A stretch of 18,814 bases of DNA. Source: Candidatus Nanosynbacter colneyensis. Its GTDB lineage: Bacteria > Patescibacteriota > Saccharimonadia > Saccharimonadales > Saccharimonadaceae. Below are positions 7,974-14,942 of this stretch, in pieces. The position numbers and the translations under genes were made by a program. Location of the stretch: the NCBI GenBank assembly GCA_024330325.1, contig JANDWE010000164.1:1-18814 (forward strand), in the 5' to 3' direction. Every line of letters begins with the position of its first letter. Within the stretch, counting starts at the first letter, position 1. Under the pieces are notes generated by a model. The model saw only the letters and a program-made list of their open reading frames with translations, had not been told where the DNA came from and did no database searches.

Positions 7974-9044
7974 ATGAATAATCAAGAATTGCGAATTGAG
8001 ATTTTGTTGGAGGAAGTCGTTAAAAAGCGAGCTTCAGACCTTCATATTCAAGTTGGTTTGCCGCCAATGCTACGAATTGACGGTGCGCTTATGCCGGCCG
8101 CCGGAACTCAGCCATTGGACGAGCCTGCCGTTGAGAGGCTAGTGTTCCAGATTCTTGATGAAGATCAGCGGCAGATTTTGCTAAAAGATAAGGAATTCGA
8201 CTTTTCGTTTGCGTTTGGCACATTGGGGCGATTCCGAGTTAACGCCTTTCATGAGCGTGGCAATTTGGCTGCAGCTCTACGTTTGATTCCAAATGAAATT
8301 AAGTCGGCGTCTGAACTGGGTATGCCACCGGTTGTTAATACATTTGCGGATTTTCCTCGCGGTTTGGTGTTGGTCACTGGTCCAACTGGTTCCGGTAAGT
8401 CAACGACTTTGGCCGCGCTGGTCGATAAAATTAATTCTGAGCGCTCACAGCATATTATTACCATTGAAGACCCTATCGAGTTTACTCACAAGTCGAAAAA
8501 GTCAGTGGTAGTTCAGCGGGAAGTTCACTACGACACTTATTCATTCTCTGCAGCTTTGCGTTCGAGTCTTCGCCAAGACCCGGACGTTGTGCTGATTGGT
8601 GAGATGCGCGACCTTGAAACAATTTCGGCAGCGATTACAATTGCTGAAACTGGACACTTGGTGTTTGCAACGCTACACACTAATTCCGCAGCGCAATCAA
8701 TTGACCGTATGATTGACGTGTTCCCGCCACATCAGCAGCCACAGATTCGCGCTCAGCTCAGTAATATTTTGATGGCAATTTGTTCGCAGCGACTAGTCCC
8801 AGCTATCGGCGGCGGGCGAGTCGTGGCGGCAGAGGTTTTGATTGCCAATCCAGCGGTGCGTAACATTATCCGCGAAGGTAAATCTCACCAATTGGATGCC
8901 GTAATTCAGACTGGTGCTGACCAGGGAATGCAGACGATGGATCGAACTTTGGTCAATTTGGTGCAGAACGGTACGATTACGTATGATAGTGCTCGTGAAT
9001 TTGCTGTCGATTTGACGGAATTCGAGAGATTGATGAGGGGGTAA
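7974..9044 (+). CDS. pilT: Type IV pilus retraction ATPase PilT
   Basis: This 356-aa protein has full PilT length, with an N-terminal PAS-like domain carrying RASDLHIQVG and a RecA-like core. Walker A is GPTGSGKST at 136-144, Walker B DPDVVLIGEMRD, and the His box TGHLVFATLHTN. The C-terminal VRNIIREGKSHQL is the version here of the PilT AIRNLIREGK motif that separates retraction from extension ATPases. It depolymerises the pilus and gives twitching-type force. An AAGGAGG Shine-Dalgarno lies 4-5 nt before the ATG. Its presence implies a dynamic, retractable pilus. The Walker A coding sequence is almost identical at DNA level to the one in pilB (about 30 nt with one mismatch at 7159 and 8379). 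Confidence 0.96.
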   Translation: MNNQELRIEILLEEVVKKRASDLHIQVGLPPMLRIDGALMPAAGTQPLDEPAVERLVFQILDEDQRQILLKDKEFDFSFAFGTLGRFRVNAFHERGNLAAALRLIPNEIKSASELGMPPVVNTFADFPRGLVLVTGPTGSGKSTTLAALVDKINSERSQHIITIEDPIEFTHKSKKSVVVQREVHYDTYSFSAALRSSLRQDPDVVLIGEMRDLETISAAITIAETGHLVFATLHTNSAAQSIDRMIDVFPPHQQPQIRAQLSNILMAICSQRLVPAIGGGRVVAAEVLIANPAVRNIIREGKSHQLDAVIQTGADQGMQTMDRTLVNLVQNGTITYDSAREFAVDLTEFERLMRG

Positions 9045-9047
9045 CAA

Positions 9048-10262
9048 ATGAAGAAATATGATTACGAAGCCAGAGATAGCGCAAGTAATAAAATCGTTAA
9101 ATCAGTTGTTCAGGCTGATAGTGAAAATGCCGCAGCGAAGCTTTTGACGTCACAAGGGTTTGTGCCATTAAAAATTGAACTACAAGACGATAAGACCAGC
9201 TTCTTTGCAAAGTTTTCTGGTAGAATTACTACCAAGGATAAGGTTGTATTTACTCGCCAGCTGGCTACACTTATTGGAGCAGGGCTACCTTTGGCGCAAA
9301 GCCTTCGAACGGTTCAGGAGCAGACTACGAATAAGCGTATGCAGGAAATAGTCCAGGAAATTATCTCTGACGTTGAAGGTGGTAAATCCTTGTCTGATTC
9401 GTTCGCAAAGCATCCAGAAGCTTTTAATAAAGTTTATGTAGCTTTGATCTCGGCCGGCGAGACGTCAGGTACAATGGATGATTCGCTTAAGAGGTTAGCT
9501 GCTCAGCAGGAAAAAGACGCTGCTATGATGAGTAAAATTAGAGGCGCTATGATGTATCCGTCAATTGTCTTGGTAGTGATTATCTTAGTTATCGGATTTA
9601 TGTTATTCACGGTTGTTCCGCAAGTTGAAGGTCTGTATCGTGACTTAAATAAGGAGTTGCCGTTTGTAACTCTTGTGATGATTAAAGTGGCGAACTTTTT
9701 TATTCATTTTTGGTGGATTGTTATATTGGTGATGATTATTGGTGGATATTTCCTAGTACAATATTTGAAAACTGAGCAGGGAATTAGGACTAAAGACATC
9801 TTTAAGCTTAATGTCCCGATGTTCAAAGGGATGTTTAGGAAAATGTACATGGCTCGATTTGCCAGGACTGGTCAAGTTCTTCTGAGTACTGGCGTGCCAA
9901 TGCTTGATATGCTTCGTATTACGTCTGATGCTGTCAATAACGTGATTATTAGCGAAAGCATACTCCGTGCGTCAGATAAGGTGAAGGGCGGTAAGGCCTT
10001 GTCGGCTTCTTTATCTAATGAAGATTATTTCCTAGCAATGGTGCCGCAGATGATTAAAATTGGTGAGCAATCGGGTAAGATTGATGAGATGATGGGCAAG
10101 ACTGCTCAGGTGTACGAAGATGAGCTTGACGAGGAGATTCGCGCCTTGTCGACGGCGATAGAGCCGGTTTTAATGGTCTTTTTGGCTATAGTTGCAGGTA
10201 CGATGGTCGCGGCTATCTTGCTTCCAATCTATAGTTTGGTTGGCAACATCAATATTCGCTAG
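9048..10262 (+). CDS. pilC: Type IV pilus platform protein PilC
   Basis: This 404-aa GspF-family inner-membrane protein has two GspF cytoplasmic helical domains (about 66-165 and 270-370), three strongly hydrophobic segments (about 167-190, 213-237, 373-396) and the family motif FTRQLATLIGAGLPL at the start of the first domain. The paired sequence in the second domain is FARTGQVLLSTGVPMLDML. PilC is the rotor that couples PilB and PilT to pilin insertion and removal. The gene begins 3 nt after the pilT stop with a GAGGGGG Shine-Dalgarno. It is the last gene of the core operon, and an 81-nt gap to the pilin gene follows. There are no cysteines. Confidence 0.96.
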   Translation: MKKYDYEARDSASNKIVKSVVQADSENAAAKLLTSQGFVPLKIELQDDKTSFFAKFSGRITTKDKVVFTRQLATLIGAGLPLAQSLRTVQEQTTNKRMQEIVQEIISDVEGGKSLSDSFAKHPEAFNKVYVALISAGETSGTMDDSLKRLAAQQEKDAAMMSKIRGAMMYPSIVLVVIILVIGFMLFTVVPQVEGLYRDLNKELPFVTLVMIKVANFFIHFWWIVILVMIIGGYFLVQYLKTEQGIRTKDIFKLNVPMFKGMFRKMYMARFARTGQVLLSTGVPMLDMLRITSDAVNNVIISESILRASDKVKGGKALSASLSNEDYFLAMVPQMIKIGEQSGKIDEMMGKTAQVYEDELDEEIRALSTAIEPVLMVFLAIVAGTMVAAILLPIYSLVGNINIR

Positions 10263-10280
10263 ACTGACTTATATTTTTAG

Positions 10281-10291
10281 TGTATTATAAA
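10281..10291 (+). promoter_or_regulatory. Possible -10 region for the major pilin gene
   Basis: The 81-nt gap between pilC and the pilin gene contains TGTATTATAAA, which includes the -10-like hexamers TATTAT and TATAAA. A weak -35-like CTGACT lies at 10264-10269, 16 nt before TATAAA. The resulting leader would be about 45 nt and includes a good Shine-Dalgarno (AAAGGTGG, about 10328-10335), unlike the leaderless starts elsewhere in the window. Confidence 0.4.
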
Positions 10292-10343
10292 CTTAAGCAT
10301 TTTTGCGTAAATATAGGTAAACCATAGAAAGGTGGGAAATCTA

Positions 10344-10823
10344 ATGACAAAAAAAGATAATAAAAAAGGATTTACAATCATCGAGGTCGTCCTAGTCTTG
10401 GCTATCGCTGGACTTATCTTTGCGATGGTATTTATTGCATTGCCAGCTTTGCAGCGTAGCCAGCGTGACCAGTCAAGGAAGAATGACGCTTCAACGGTTG
10501 CTGCAGCTATTACCAATTGGAATTCAGCTAACCGTAACGGTGGCACGTTTAATGAAGAGTCTCTACGTAAGTATGTCGATAAGCTTGATCAATACGACAA
10601 GTCTTCAGAGTTAAAGGTTGCTACACCTGGTGCTTCAATGTCAGTGGCTAGTAACGAAATCAAGGTTATGCGAGGCAAGAAGTGTCCTTCTAGTACGCCA
10701 GCTCCATCTGCTGACGATCCAGCAAACATAACTTTGCAAAACGGATCTTCGCGCAACGCAGCAGTTGTAGTTCTACTGGAGAATAACGGTTCTCAAAAGC
10801 AATTGTATTGCCAGGACGTATAA
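10344..10823 (+). CDS. pilA: Type IV prepilin, major pilin candidate
   Basis: This 159-aa class III signal prepilin has a short basic leader of 9 residues ending in KKG, cleavage before Phe10, Glu at mature position 5 (FTIIE), and a hydrophobic alpha-1 helix through about residue 36. The soluble domain has exactly two cysteines, C114 and C156, near the C-terminus, as in the disulfide-bounded D-loop of many pilins. The ATG at 10344 is preferred to the in-frame GTG at 10332 because the latter lies inside the Shine-Dalgarno AAAGGTGG. The gene has its own leader and is followed by an intrinsic terminator, which suits a highly expressed major subunit. That it is the major rather than a minor pilin is inferred from this isolation and from its position. 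Confidence 0.88.
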   Translation: MTKKDNKKGFTIIEVVLVLAIAGLIFAMVFIALPALQRSQRDQSRKNDASTVAAAITNWNSANRNGGTFNEESLRKYVDKLDQYDKSSELKVATPGASMSVASNEIKVMRGKKCPSSTPAPSADDPANITLQNGSSRNAAVVVLLENNGSQKQLYCQDV

Positions 10824-10840
10824 TCTATAGATAAATTACG

Positions 10841-10870
10841 AATCAGCCTCGGTATGGGGCTGATTTTTTT
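10841..10870 (+). terminator. Intrinsic terminator after the pilin gene
   Basis: A perfect 8-bp stem AATCAGCC (10841-10848) / GGCTGATT (10858-10865) with a 9-nt loop is followed by an uninterrupted T run (7 T counting the last two stem bases, 10864-10870). It is the clearest terminator in the window and ends the pilin transcript before pilD. Confidence 0.88.
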
Positions 10871-10879
10871 ATGGTTTTT

Positions 10880-10888
10880 TGCTACCAT
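10880..10888 (+). promoter_or_regulatory. Extended -10 promoter of pilD
   Basis: TGCTACCAT fits TGN-TANNNT. Seven nucleotides separate it from the ATG at 10896, so transcription should start at the start codon. It lies immediately downstream of the pilin terminator, which makes an independent pilD promoter necessary. Confidence 0.55.
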
Positions 10889-10895
10889 AAGAAGT

Positions 10896-11777
10896 ATGAT
10901 TAAGTTTGTACTAGTGGGATTTTTAGGGGCTATTTTAGGCAGTTTCGCCGGAGCGCAAATTTGGCGCTTGCGGGCTCGTCAATTGATGGAAGATAAAAAA
11001 GCCGGAGAAAAAGTTGACCAAAAGGAATTAAAGAAATTATCTCCATTGATAAAAAAAATTTCCAAAGATAGATCTCGCTGCTTATCTTGCGGACATGAGC
11101 TTAAGTGGTGCGATTTGATTCCTGTGGTAAGTTGGGTTGCTGGATTGGGGCGATGCAGATATTGCAAAGCATTTATCGGTTGGACGGAAATCTTGCTGGA
11201 ACTAGTGATGGCTGGACTGTTCGTTGCGTCCGTGGCTTTTTGGCCGGGATCGTTAACGGATATTTGGCAAGTCGCGTTGCTGGTCTTGTGGTTGGCAAGT
11301 TTGGTGCTGCTGGCGATTTTATTTGTCTATGACCTCAGATGGCTACTTCTTCCAGATGTAATTAATATTCCGTTTATCATTCTTGGCGCTATTTTTGCGG
11401 GAATAAAAGTATGTTTATCTGGCGATTTCTCAAAAAACTTGATGACGTTATTTGGGTCGATTGCGATTCTGAGCGGAATATATATGGTGCTATATTTATT
11501 CTCAAAATATCGTTACGGGGAAGATAAAACTTGGATTGGTTTTGGTGATGTTAAGCTTGGACTTGGATTGGGTTTATTCTTAGGAAATTGGCTTTTGGCG
11601 TTTGCTGCGTTGTTCATCGCGAATCTTATCGGCACGCTTCTCGTTTTGCCATCAATGATGCGAGGAAAATTGCAAGCAACTTCACGGATATGCTTCGGCC
11701 CATTGCTTATCGTAGGGTTTTTACTCGCTTGGTTCTTTAGCCGACAAATTTTAGAGTGGGGCTTTCTTATTGTCTAA
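10896..11777 (+). CDS. pilD: Prepilin peptidase / N-methyltransferase PilD
   Basis: This 293-aa polytopic membrane aspartyl protease cleaves the prepilin leader and, through the N-terminal domain, usually methylates the new N-terminus. The zinc-type cysteines of the DiS_P_DiS domain are intact (C62, C65, C87, C90), and both catalytic regions are present: D146/D154 in YDLRWLLLPD and D218 in GFGDVK. Several hydrophobic helices fill the C-terminal two thirds. An upstream in-frame ATG at 10854 lies in the terminator loop and would add 14 residues. The ATG at 10896 gives the usual hydrophobic N-terminus (FVLVGFLGAILGSF) and fits the promoter. The loop after the first helix carries an extended Lys-rich stretch (about 30-60). 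It sits between the pilin and the minor pilins. Confidence 0.94.
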   Translation: MIKFVLVGFLGAILGSFAGAQIWRLRARQLMEDKKAGEKVDQKELKKLSPLIKKISKDRSRCLSCGHELKWCDLIPVVSWVAGLGRCRYCKAFIGWTEILLELVMAGLFVASVAFWPGSLTDIWQVALLVLWLASLVLLAILFVYDLRWLLLPDVINIPFIILGAIFAGIKVCLSGDFSKNLMTLFGSIAILSGIYMVLYLFSKYRYGEDKTWIGFGDVKLGLGLGLFLGNWLLAFAALFIANLIGTLLVLPSMMRGKLQATSRICFGPLLIVGFLLAWFFSRQILEWGFLIV

Positions 11778-11791
11778 GTAAAAAGCGCTTA

Positions 11792-11800
11792 TGCTATAAT
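11792..11800 (+). promoter_or_regulatory. Extended -10 promoter of the minor-pilin operon
   Basis: TGCTATAAT is an exact extended -10, located just after the pilD stop. The ATG follows 9 nt later, so the mRNA leader would be 0-3 nt. The GGAG at 11801-11804 resembles a Shine-Dalgarno but would lie upstream of the expected start site. A weak TTGTCT at 11770-11775 (19-nt spacing) may act as -35. Confidence 0.65.
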
Positions 11801-11809
11801 GGAGAAGTG

Positions 11810-12550
11810 ATGGGCAATAAACAAAAAGGTTTTACTATAATTGAAGTGATTTTGTTTGTGGCTATTTCTGGTTTGCTGACCTCTATGCTGATGGTCGGTG
11901 TAAGTATGTCAATTAATCGCCAGCAATATCGTGATTCTGTGCAGTCATATGCTGGTTTTTTGCGAAATGAGTACTCGAAGGTGGTCAATGTTGAGAATGA
12001 GCGATCTAAGGGCACTTGTCCAATTGAAGGCTCTGATGGTCGAGCTGAAACTCTACGTGGACAATCCGATTGCGTGATTGTCGGCCGCTATATTACCACT
12101 GAAGGTTCTTTGGGTTCGACGAACGGCAATCTATACAAAACTTATCCAGTTTATGCCTATAGGCCAGATAAGGGTAGTGCGTGGACTTATAGACGTGGCG
12201 CTGAGTCTGATAAATATATCGTTAATTGGCAAGCAAAAACTAGGTTTTCTAACCAAGCCAAAGATAGCGCGTATATTTCTATTTTGATGTATCGCCACCC
12301 AGAGACGGGGCAGTTGGATATTAGAACTGACACGAGCCGATTCGGTGATAATTTGACTGATTTCGTCAATAATAAAAATAGTGCTGGAGTTGTGCAATCT
12401 GCTGGTGAACAGCGTCAACAGAGGGAAATTTGTGTTTATGATGACGGTTGGATGCCGGGAGAGAGATTATCTATTTTTCTACGATCACACGCAGGCTCTG
12501 CTGATGCTGTAGTTATAGGTAATGCTACGGGAGGTTGTGCTGATGCGTAG
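11810..12550 (+). CDS. Minor prepilin 1 (GspH/FimT-position)
   Basis: This 246-aa protein has a 7-residue basic leader ending QKG, cleavage before Phe8, Glu at mature position 5 (FTIIE), and a hydrophobic helix to about residue 32. The rest is an extracytoplasmic domain with four cysteines (in GTCPIE, SDCVIV, EICVYD and GGCADA). It is longer than typical FimT/GspH. Starting translation at 11756 would add 18 residues encoded across the pilD stop and promoter, so ATG 11810 is chosen. It opens a four-gene cluster of overlapping pilin-like genes and overlaps the next gene by 8 nt. Predicted role: minor pilin at the tip or in assembly priming. The FimT/GspH comparison rests on position; cleavage by PilD is near certain. 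Confidence 0.85.
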   Translation: MGNKQKGFTIIEVILFVAISGLLTSMLMVGVSMSINRQQYRDSVQSYAGFLRNEYSKVVNVENERSKGTCPIEGSDGRAETLRGQSDCVIVGRYITTEGSLGSTNGNLYKTYPVYAYRPDKGSAWTYRRGAESDKYIVNWQAKTRFSNQAKDSAYISILMYRHPETGQLDIRTDTSRFGDNLTDFVNNKNSAGVVQSAGEQRQQREICVYDDGWMPGERLSIFLRSHAGSADAVVIGNATGGCADA

Positions 12551-13124
12551 GCTTAACAGAGGCGACACACTTGTCGAGGTGCTGCTTGGAGTAACCATTT
12601 TTAGCCTAGTCGCCGTTATTGCATTAGAAACTATGAATCGCGGGATGGCTATTGCTCAGTATTCTTTAGAGACGACGTTGGTTCGCCAACAGGTTGACGC
12701 TCAGGCTGAAATGCTAAGATATGCGCATGATATGAAAAATGATACCTGGAAGAAATTGGTAGACAATAATTCGGTGAGCGTTTCTGTCGTTAATGGCAAT
12801 GAAGGAAACTTGGGCGCTGAAAAATGTCCTGATGATTTTTCTACGAAAGAGTTTGCTTTGGCTGCGACGCCTTCGCTCGCTTCGAAGATTAGTATATTGA
12901 ACAATCCTGGAGATTATAAACCAGCAGAAACATACGCGCGGGTTGATAGTGATACTAAAAAAACGTATGGAATATCTGTTAGATTAGTTAAGCCGAGTAC
13001 GGCCACTGGAAGCAGGGATAGTAACAAGTACGATGCGTACATAAAAGCATGCTGGATGCCTGTTGGCAGCAAAATGCCGGCGACTATTGGTACGATTGTG
13101 AGGTTGTATGATTCGGGGTTATAA
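12543..13124 (+). CDS. Minor prepilin 2 (GspI/PilV-like)
   Basis: This 193-aa protein has leader MRRLNRG, cleavage predicted before Asp8, then DTLVEVLLGVTIFSL. An Asp at mature position 1 in place of the usual Phe/Met is unusual, but Glu5 is present. The motif resembles the GspI/PilV signature (TLLEVLVALAIF). Two cysteines occur in the soluble domain (in EKCPDD and KACWMP). The ATG at 12543 has a GGGAGG Shine-Dalgarno at about 12530-12535 and overlaps the previous stop by 8 nt, indicating translational coupling; an in-frame upstream ATG at 12522 would include the Shine-Dalgarno. It probably forms part of the pilus tip complex with the adjacent minor pilins. Confidence 0.85.
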   Translation: MRRLNRGDTLVEVLLGVTIFSLVAVIALETMNRGMAIAQYSLETTLVRQQVDAQAEMLRYAHDMKNDTWKKLVDNNSVSVSVVNGNEGNLGAEKCPDDFSTKEFALAATPSLASKISILNNPGDYKPAETYARVDSDTKKTYGISVRLVKPSTATGSRDSNKYDAYIKACWMPVGSKMPATIGTIVRLYDSGL

Positions 13125-13806
13125 AAAAGGATTTACGCTTATTGAATTGATGCTCGCAATGAGTTTTATCTCTGTTCTTTTGTTGTCGATTGCGATGGTG
13201 GGTATTCAAGCGGGAAAAATGTATAGCAGAGGTATTGTGCTTCGTGATGTTAATCAAGCGGGGCGAGATATTTTAGACACTATTCGACGTGATTTTCTTC
13301 AGGCGAATGCCGAAAAGATTGACAGTACGGGATTGAGGGTGCCGAATAATAGCAATTGGTCAACTGGTCGACTTTGTCTCGGCTCTCATTCTTATGTGTG
13401 GAATAATCCAAAGTATTTGGACGATCCTAGCTTGTTGGGTGGAAATAGTCTGTTCAAGGTTAATGGCAATCCAGTGAATTTGGTGCGTGTAGTTGATGCG
13501 GATAGCGGATTATGTAAAAAAGATGCTTCTGGCAAATATCCGGAAACTGTCGATCTTGCAAAATCATCCAATTTGCTCAGGTCTATCAATAGCGGTGATG
13601 GCTCAATTGGTGTGCACGAAGTTACGTTAGAAAAAATTACCTCAGATAATTCAAGGGAGGCGCTATATAAATTGACTTTTACATTGGGGACGAGCAAGAT
13701 GAGTGAAATAAGGGATTCTTCCTGTAAAGCTCCGACTGAAGATGATAGCAATTTTGAGTTCTGTGCTATAAATAAATTTGAGATGATTGTGAGGGCAAAT
13801 GGGTAA
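13108..13806 (+). CDS. Minor prepilin 3 (GspJ/PilW-like)
   Basis: This 232-aa protein begins MIRGYKKG with cleavage before Phe9 and Glu at mature position 5 (FTLIE), followed by a hydrophobic helix to about residue 34. The sequence after it (ages of Arg/Asp-rich helix around RDILDTIRRDFLQA) resembles the PilW/GspJ pattern of a long alpha-1 helix with an RxDF-type turn. Four cysteines lie in the soluble domain (GRLCLG, GLCKKD, SSCKAP, EFCAIN). It overlaps the previous gene by 17 nt and the next by 8 nt. The start has only a weak GTGAGG upstream, consistent with translational coupling. Role inferred: minor pilin in the priming or tip complex. Confidence 0.85.
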   Translation: MIRGYKKGFTLIELMLAMSFISVLLLSIAMVGIQAGKMYSRGIVLRDVNQAGRDILDTIRRDFLQANAEKIDSTGLRVPNNSNWSTGRLCLGSHSYVWNNPKYLDDPSLLGGNSLFKVNGNPVNLVRVVDADSGLCKKDASGKYPETVDLAKSSNLLRSINSGDGSIGVHEVTLEKITSDNSREALYKLTFTLGTSKMSEIRDSSCKAPTEDDSNFEFCAINKFEMIVRANG

Positions 13807-14941
13807 AAATACGCGACAATCAGGTGCTGTATCTCTTTTTGCGGTCATATTTGGCGCGATGTTGCTGACTATTGTTACTATTGGGTTTATCAAGTTGATG
13901 ATTATGGATCAGCGACAATCCTCGAATAATGATCTGTCGCAGAGTGCTTATGATGCGGCTTTGGCTGGGGTTGAGGATGCTAAGCGCGTGGTTCGTGCCG
14001 CCCAGACTGGCAATATTCAAGCGGCGGGAGTGCTGAATGGTCCAATTAATTGTAATATGGTCGCGGCATCCGGTGTTGTTGGGGGCAGTTCTTCTGGTGA
14101 AACTATTATTAAAACTGGTACAGATGCGGGTAAAAAATTTGATCAAGCATATACTTGCGTAAAGATCACTATGAAATCTCAAGATTTTATGTATAAGTCT
14201 ATCGAGGAAAAATCTCAAATTGTGCCACTACGCGCAACTGGTTCATTCAATAAGATATCTATTGAATGGTATAGGCGCGATGATGAGAGCAATTTGAATG
14301 GCGCCAACGCCGCTAACACTGAAATATCCACTTCTGGGGATTTGCCGACGAAAAACAACTGGAATGCTAATTCGCCGCAATTGATGCGTGTGCAACTTAT
14401 TAACCCAGGCGCCACCTTTAATTTAGCGGCGTTAGATTCAACTGGCGTCACTTCTTTCTTACGACCGAATGTTTTAAGGTCAGACGTGGTAGGTCAGAAT
14501 GGTACTGCTGTTTCTGGTAAGATTTCTGATCATCCACGCGCAACTGACGGGAATGAACATAATAATGGAACAAGTGTGGTTTCTTGCAGTAAGACATTCA
14601 AGTTTTCTGGCGAATATTCGTGTAAAGCGGTGATTGATGTTGATGAAATTCCAGCTGGTAGCGAAACAGCATTCTTAAGGTTATTGCCTATATATAAAGG
14701 TGGCAGTGTGAAGATTTCTCTTCAGAAAACCGACGGAACGATTGTCAATTTTGATGGAGTTCAGCCAATTGTCGATTCCACGGGGCGGGCAAGTGATTTA
14801 TTTAGAAGAGTTGAAGCTCGATTGCAAATAGGAGATGATTTCGCATATCCTAACAATGCGGTTGAATTGAAGAATAGCCTGTGCAAAGACTTCTCTGTAT
14901 CTGGTGGCGGATCTGCTACCGTAGGTCAATGTAAGCCATAG
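13799..14941 (+). CDS. PilX/GspK-like minor pilin without Glu5
   Basis: This 380-aa protein has a basic leader followed by QSG and AVSLFAVIFGAMLLTIV, then a helix with SAYDAALAGVEDAKR. This is the PilX_N pattern, in which hydrophobic residues replace Glu5 and an Ala-rich AALAGVEDA segment follows. In GspK, the known lack of Glu5 goes with its place at the extreme tip, where no preceding subunit's N-terminus must be neutralised. Six cysteines are found in the soluble domain, two of them close together (SCSKTFKFSGEYSC). It is the largest of the four minor pilins, like GspK. The Shine-Dalgarno is GAGGG at 13791-13795. Its stop lies one base from the end of the convergent recombinase gene. Confidence 0.8.
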   Translation: MGKNTRQSGAVSLFAVIFGAMLLTIVTIGFIKLMIMDQRQSSNNDLSQSAYDAALAGVEDAKRVVRAAQTGNIQAAGVLNGPINCNMVAASGVVGGSSSGETIIKTGTDAGKKFDQAYTCVKITMKSQDFMYKSIEEKSQIVPLRATGSFNKISIEWYRRDDESNLNGANAANTEISTSGDLPTKNNWNANSPQLMRVQLINPGATFNLAALDSTGVTSFLRPNVLRSDVVGQNGTAVSGKISDHPRATDGNEHNNGTSVVSCSKTFKFSGEYSCKAVIDVDEIPAGSETAFLRLLPIYKGGSVKISLQKTDGTIVNFDGVQPIVDSTGRASDLFRRVEARLQIGDDFAYPNNAVELKNSLCKDFSVSGGGSATVGQCKP

Positions 14942-14942
14942 G

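Noticed and set aside
7159..8405. Near-identical ~30-nt stretches in pilB and pilT as a possible recombination repeat
   Set aside because: They encode the same Walker A motif with similar codon choice. Similarity stops at the motif edges, so constraint explains it.
10332..10343. GTG start 12 nt upstream of the major pilin ATG
   Set aside because: The GTG lies inside the AAAGGTGG Shine-Dalgarno. The ATG at 10344 has correct spacing and gives a normal 9-residue prepilin leader.
13392..14218. Long open frames on the minus strand opposite minor pilins 3 and 4 (119 and 132 codons)
   Set aside because: They are entirely antisense to clear prepilin genes, have no Shine-Dalgarno or promoter, and their translations show no recognisable domain.
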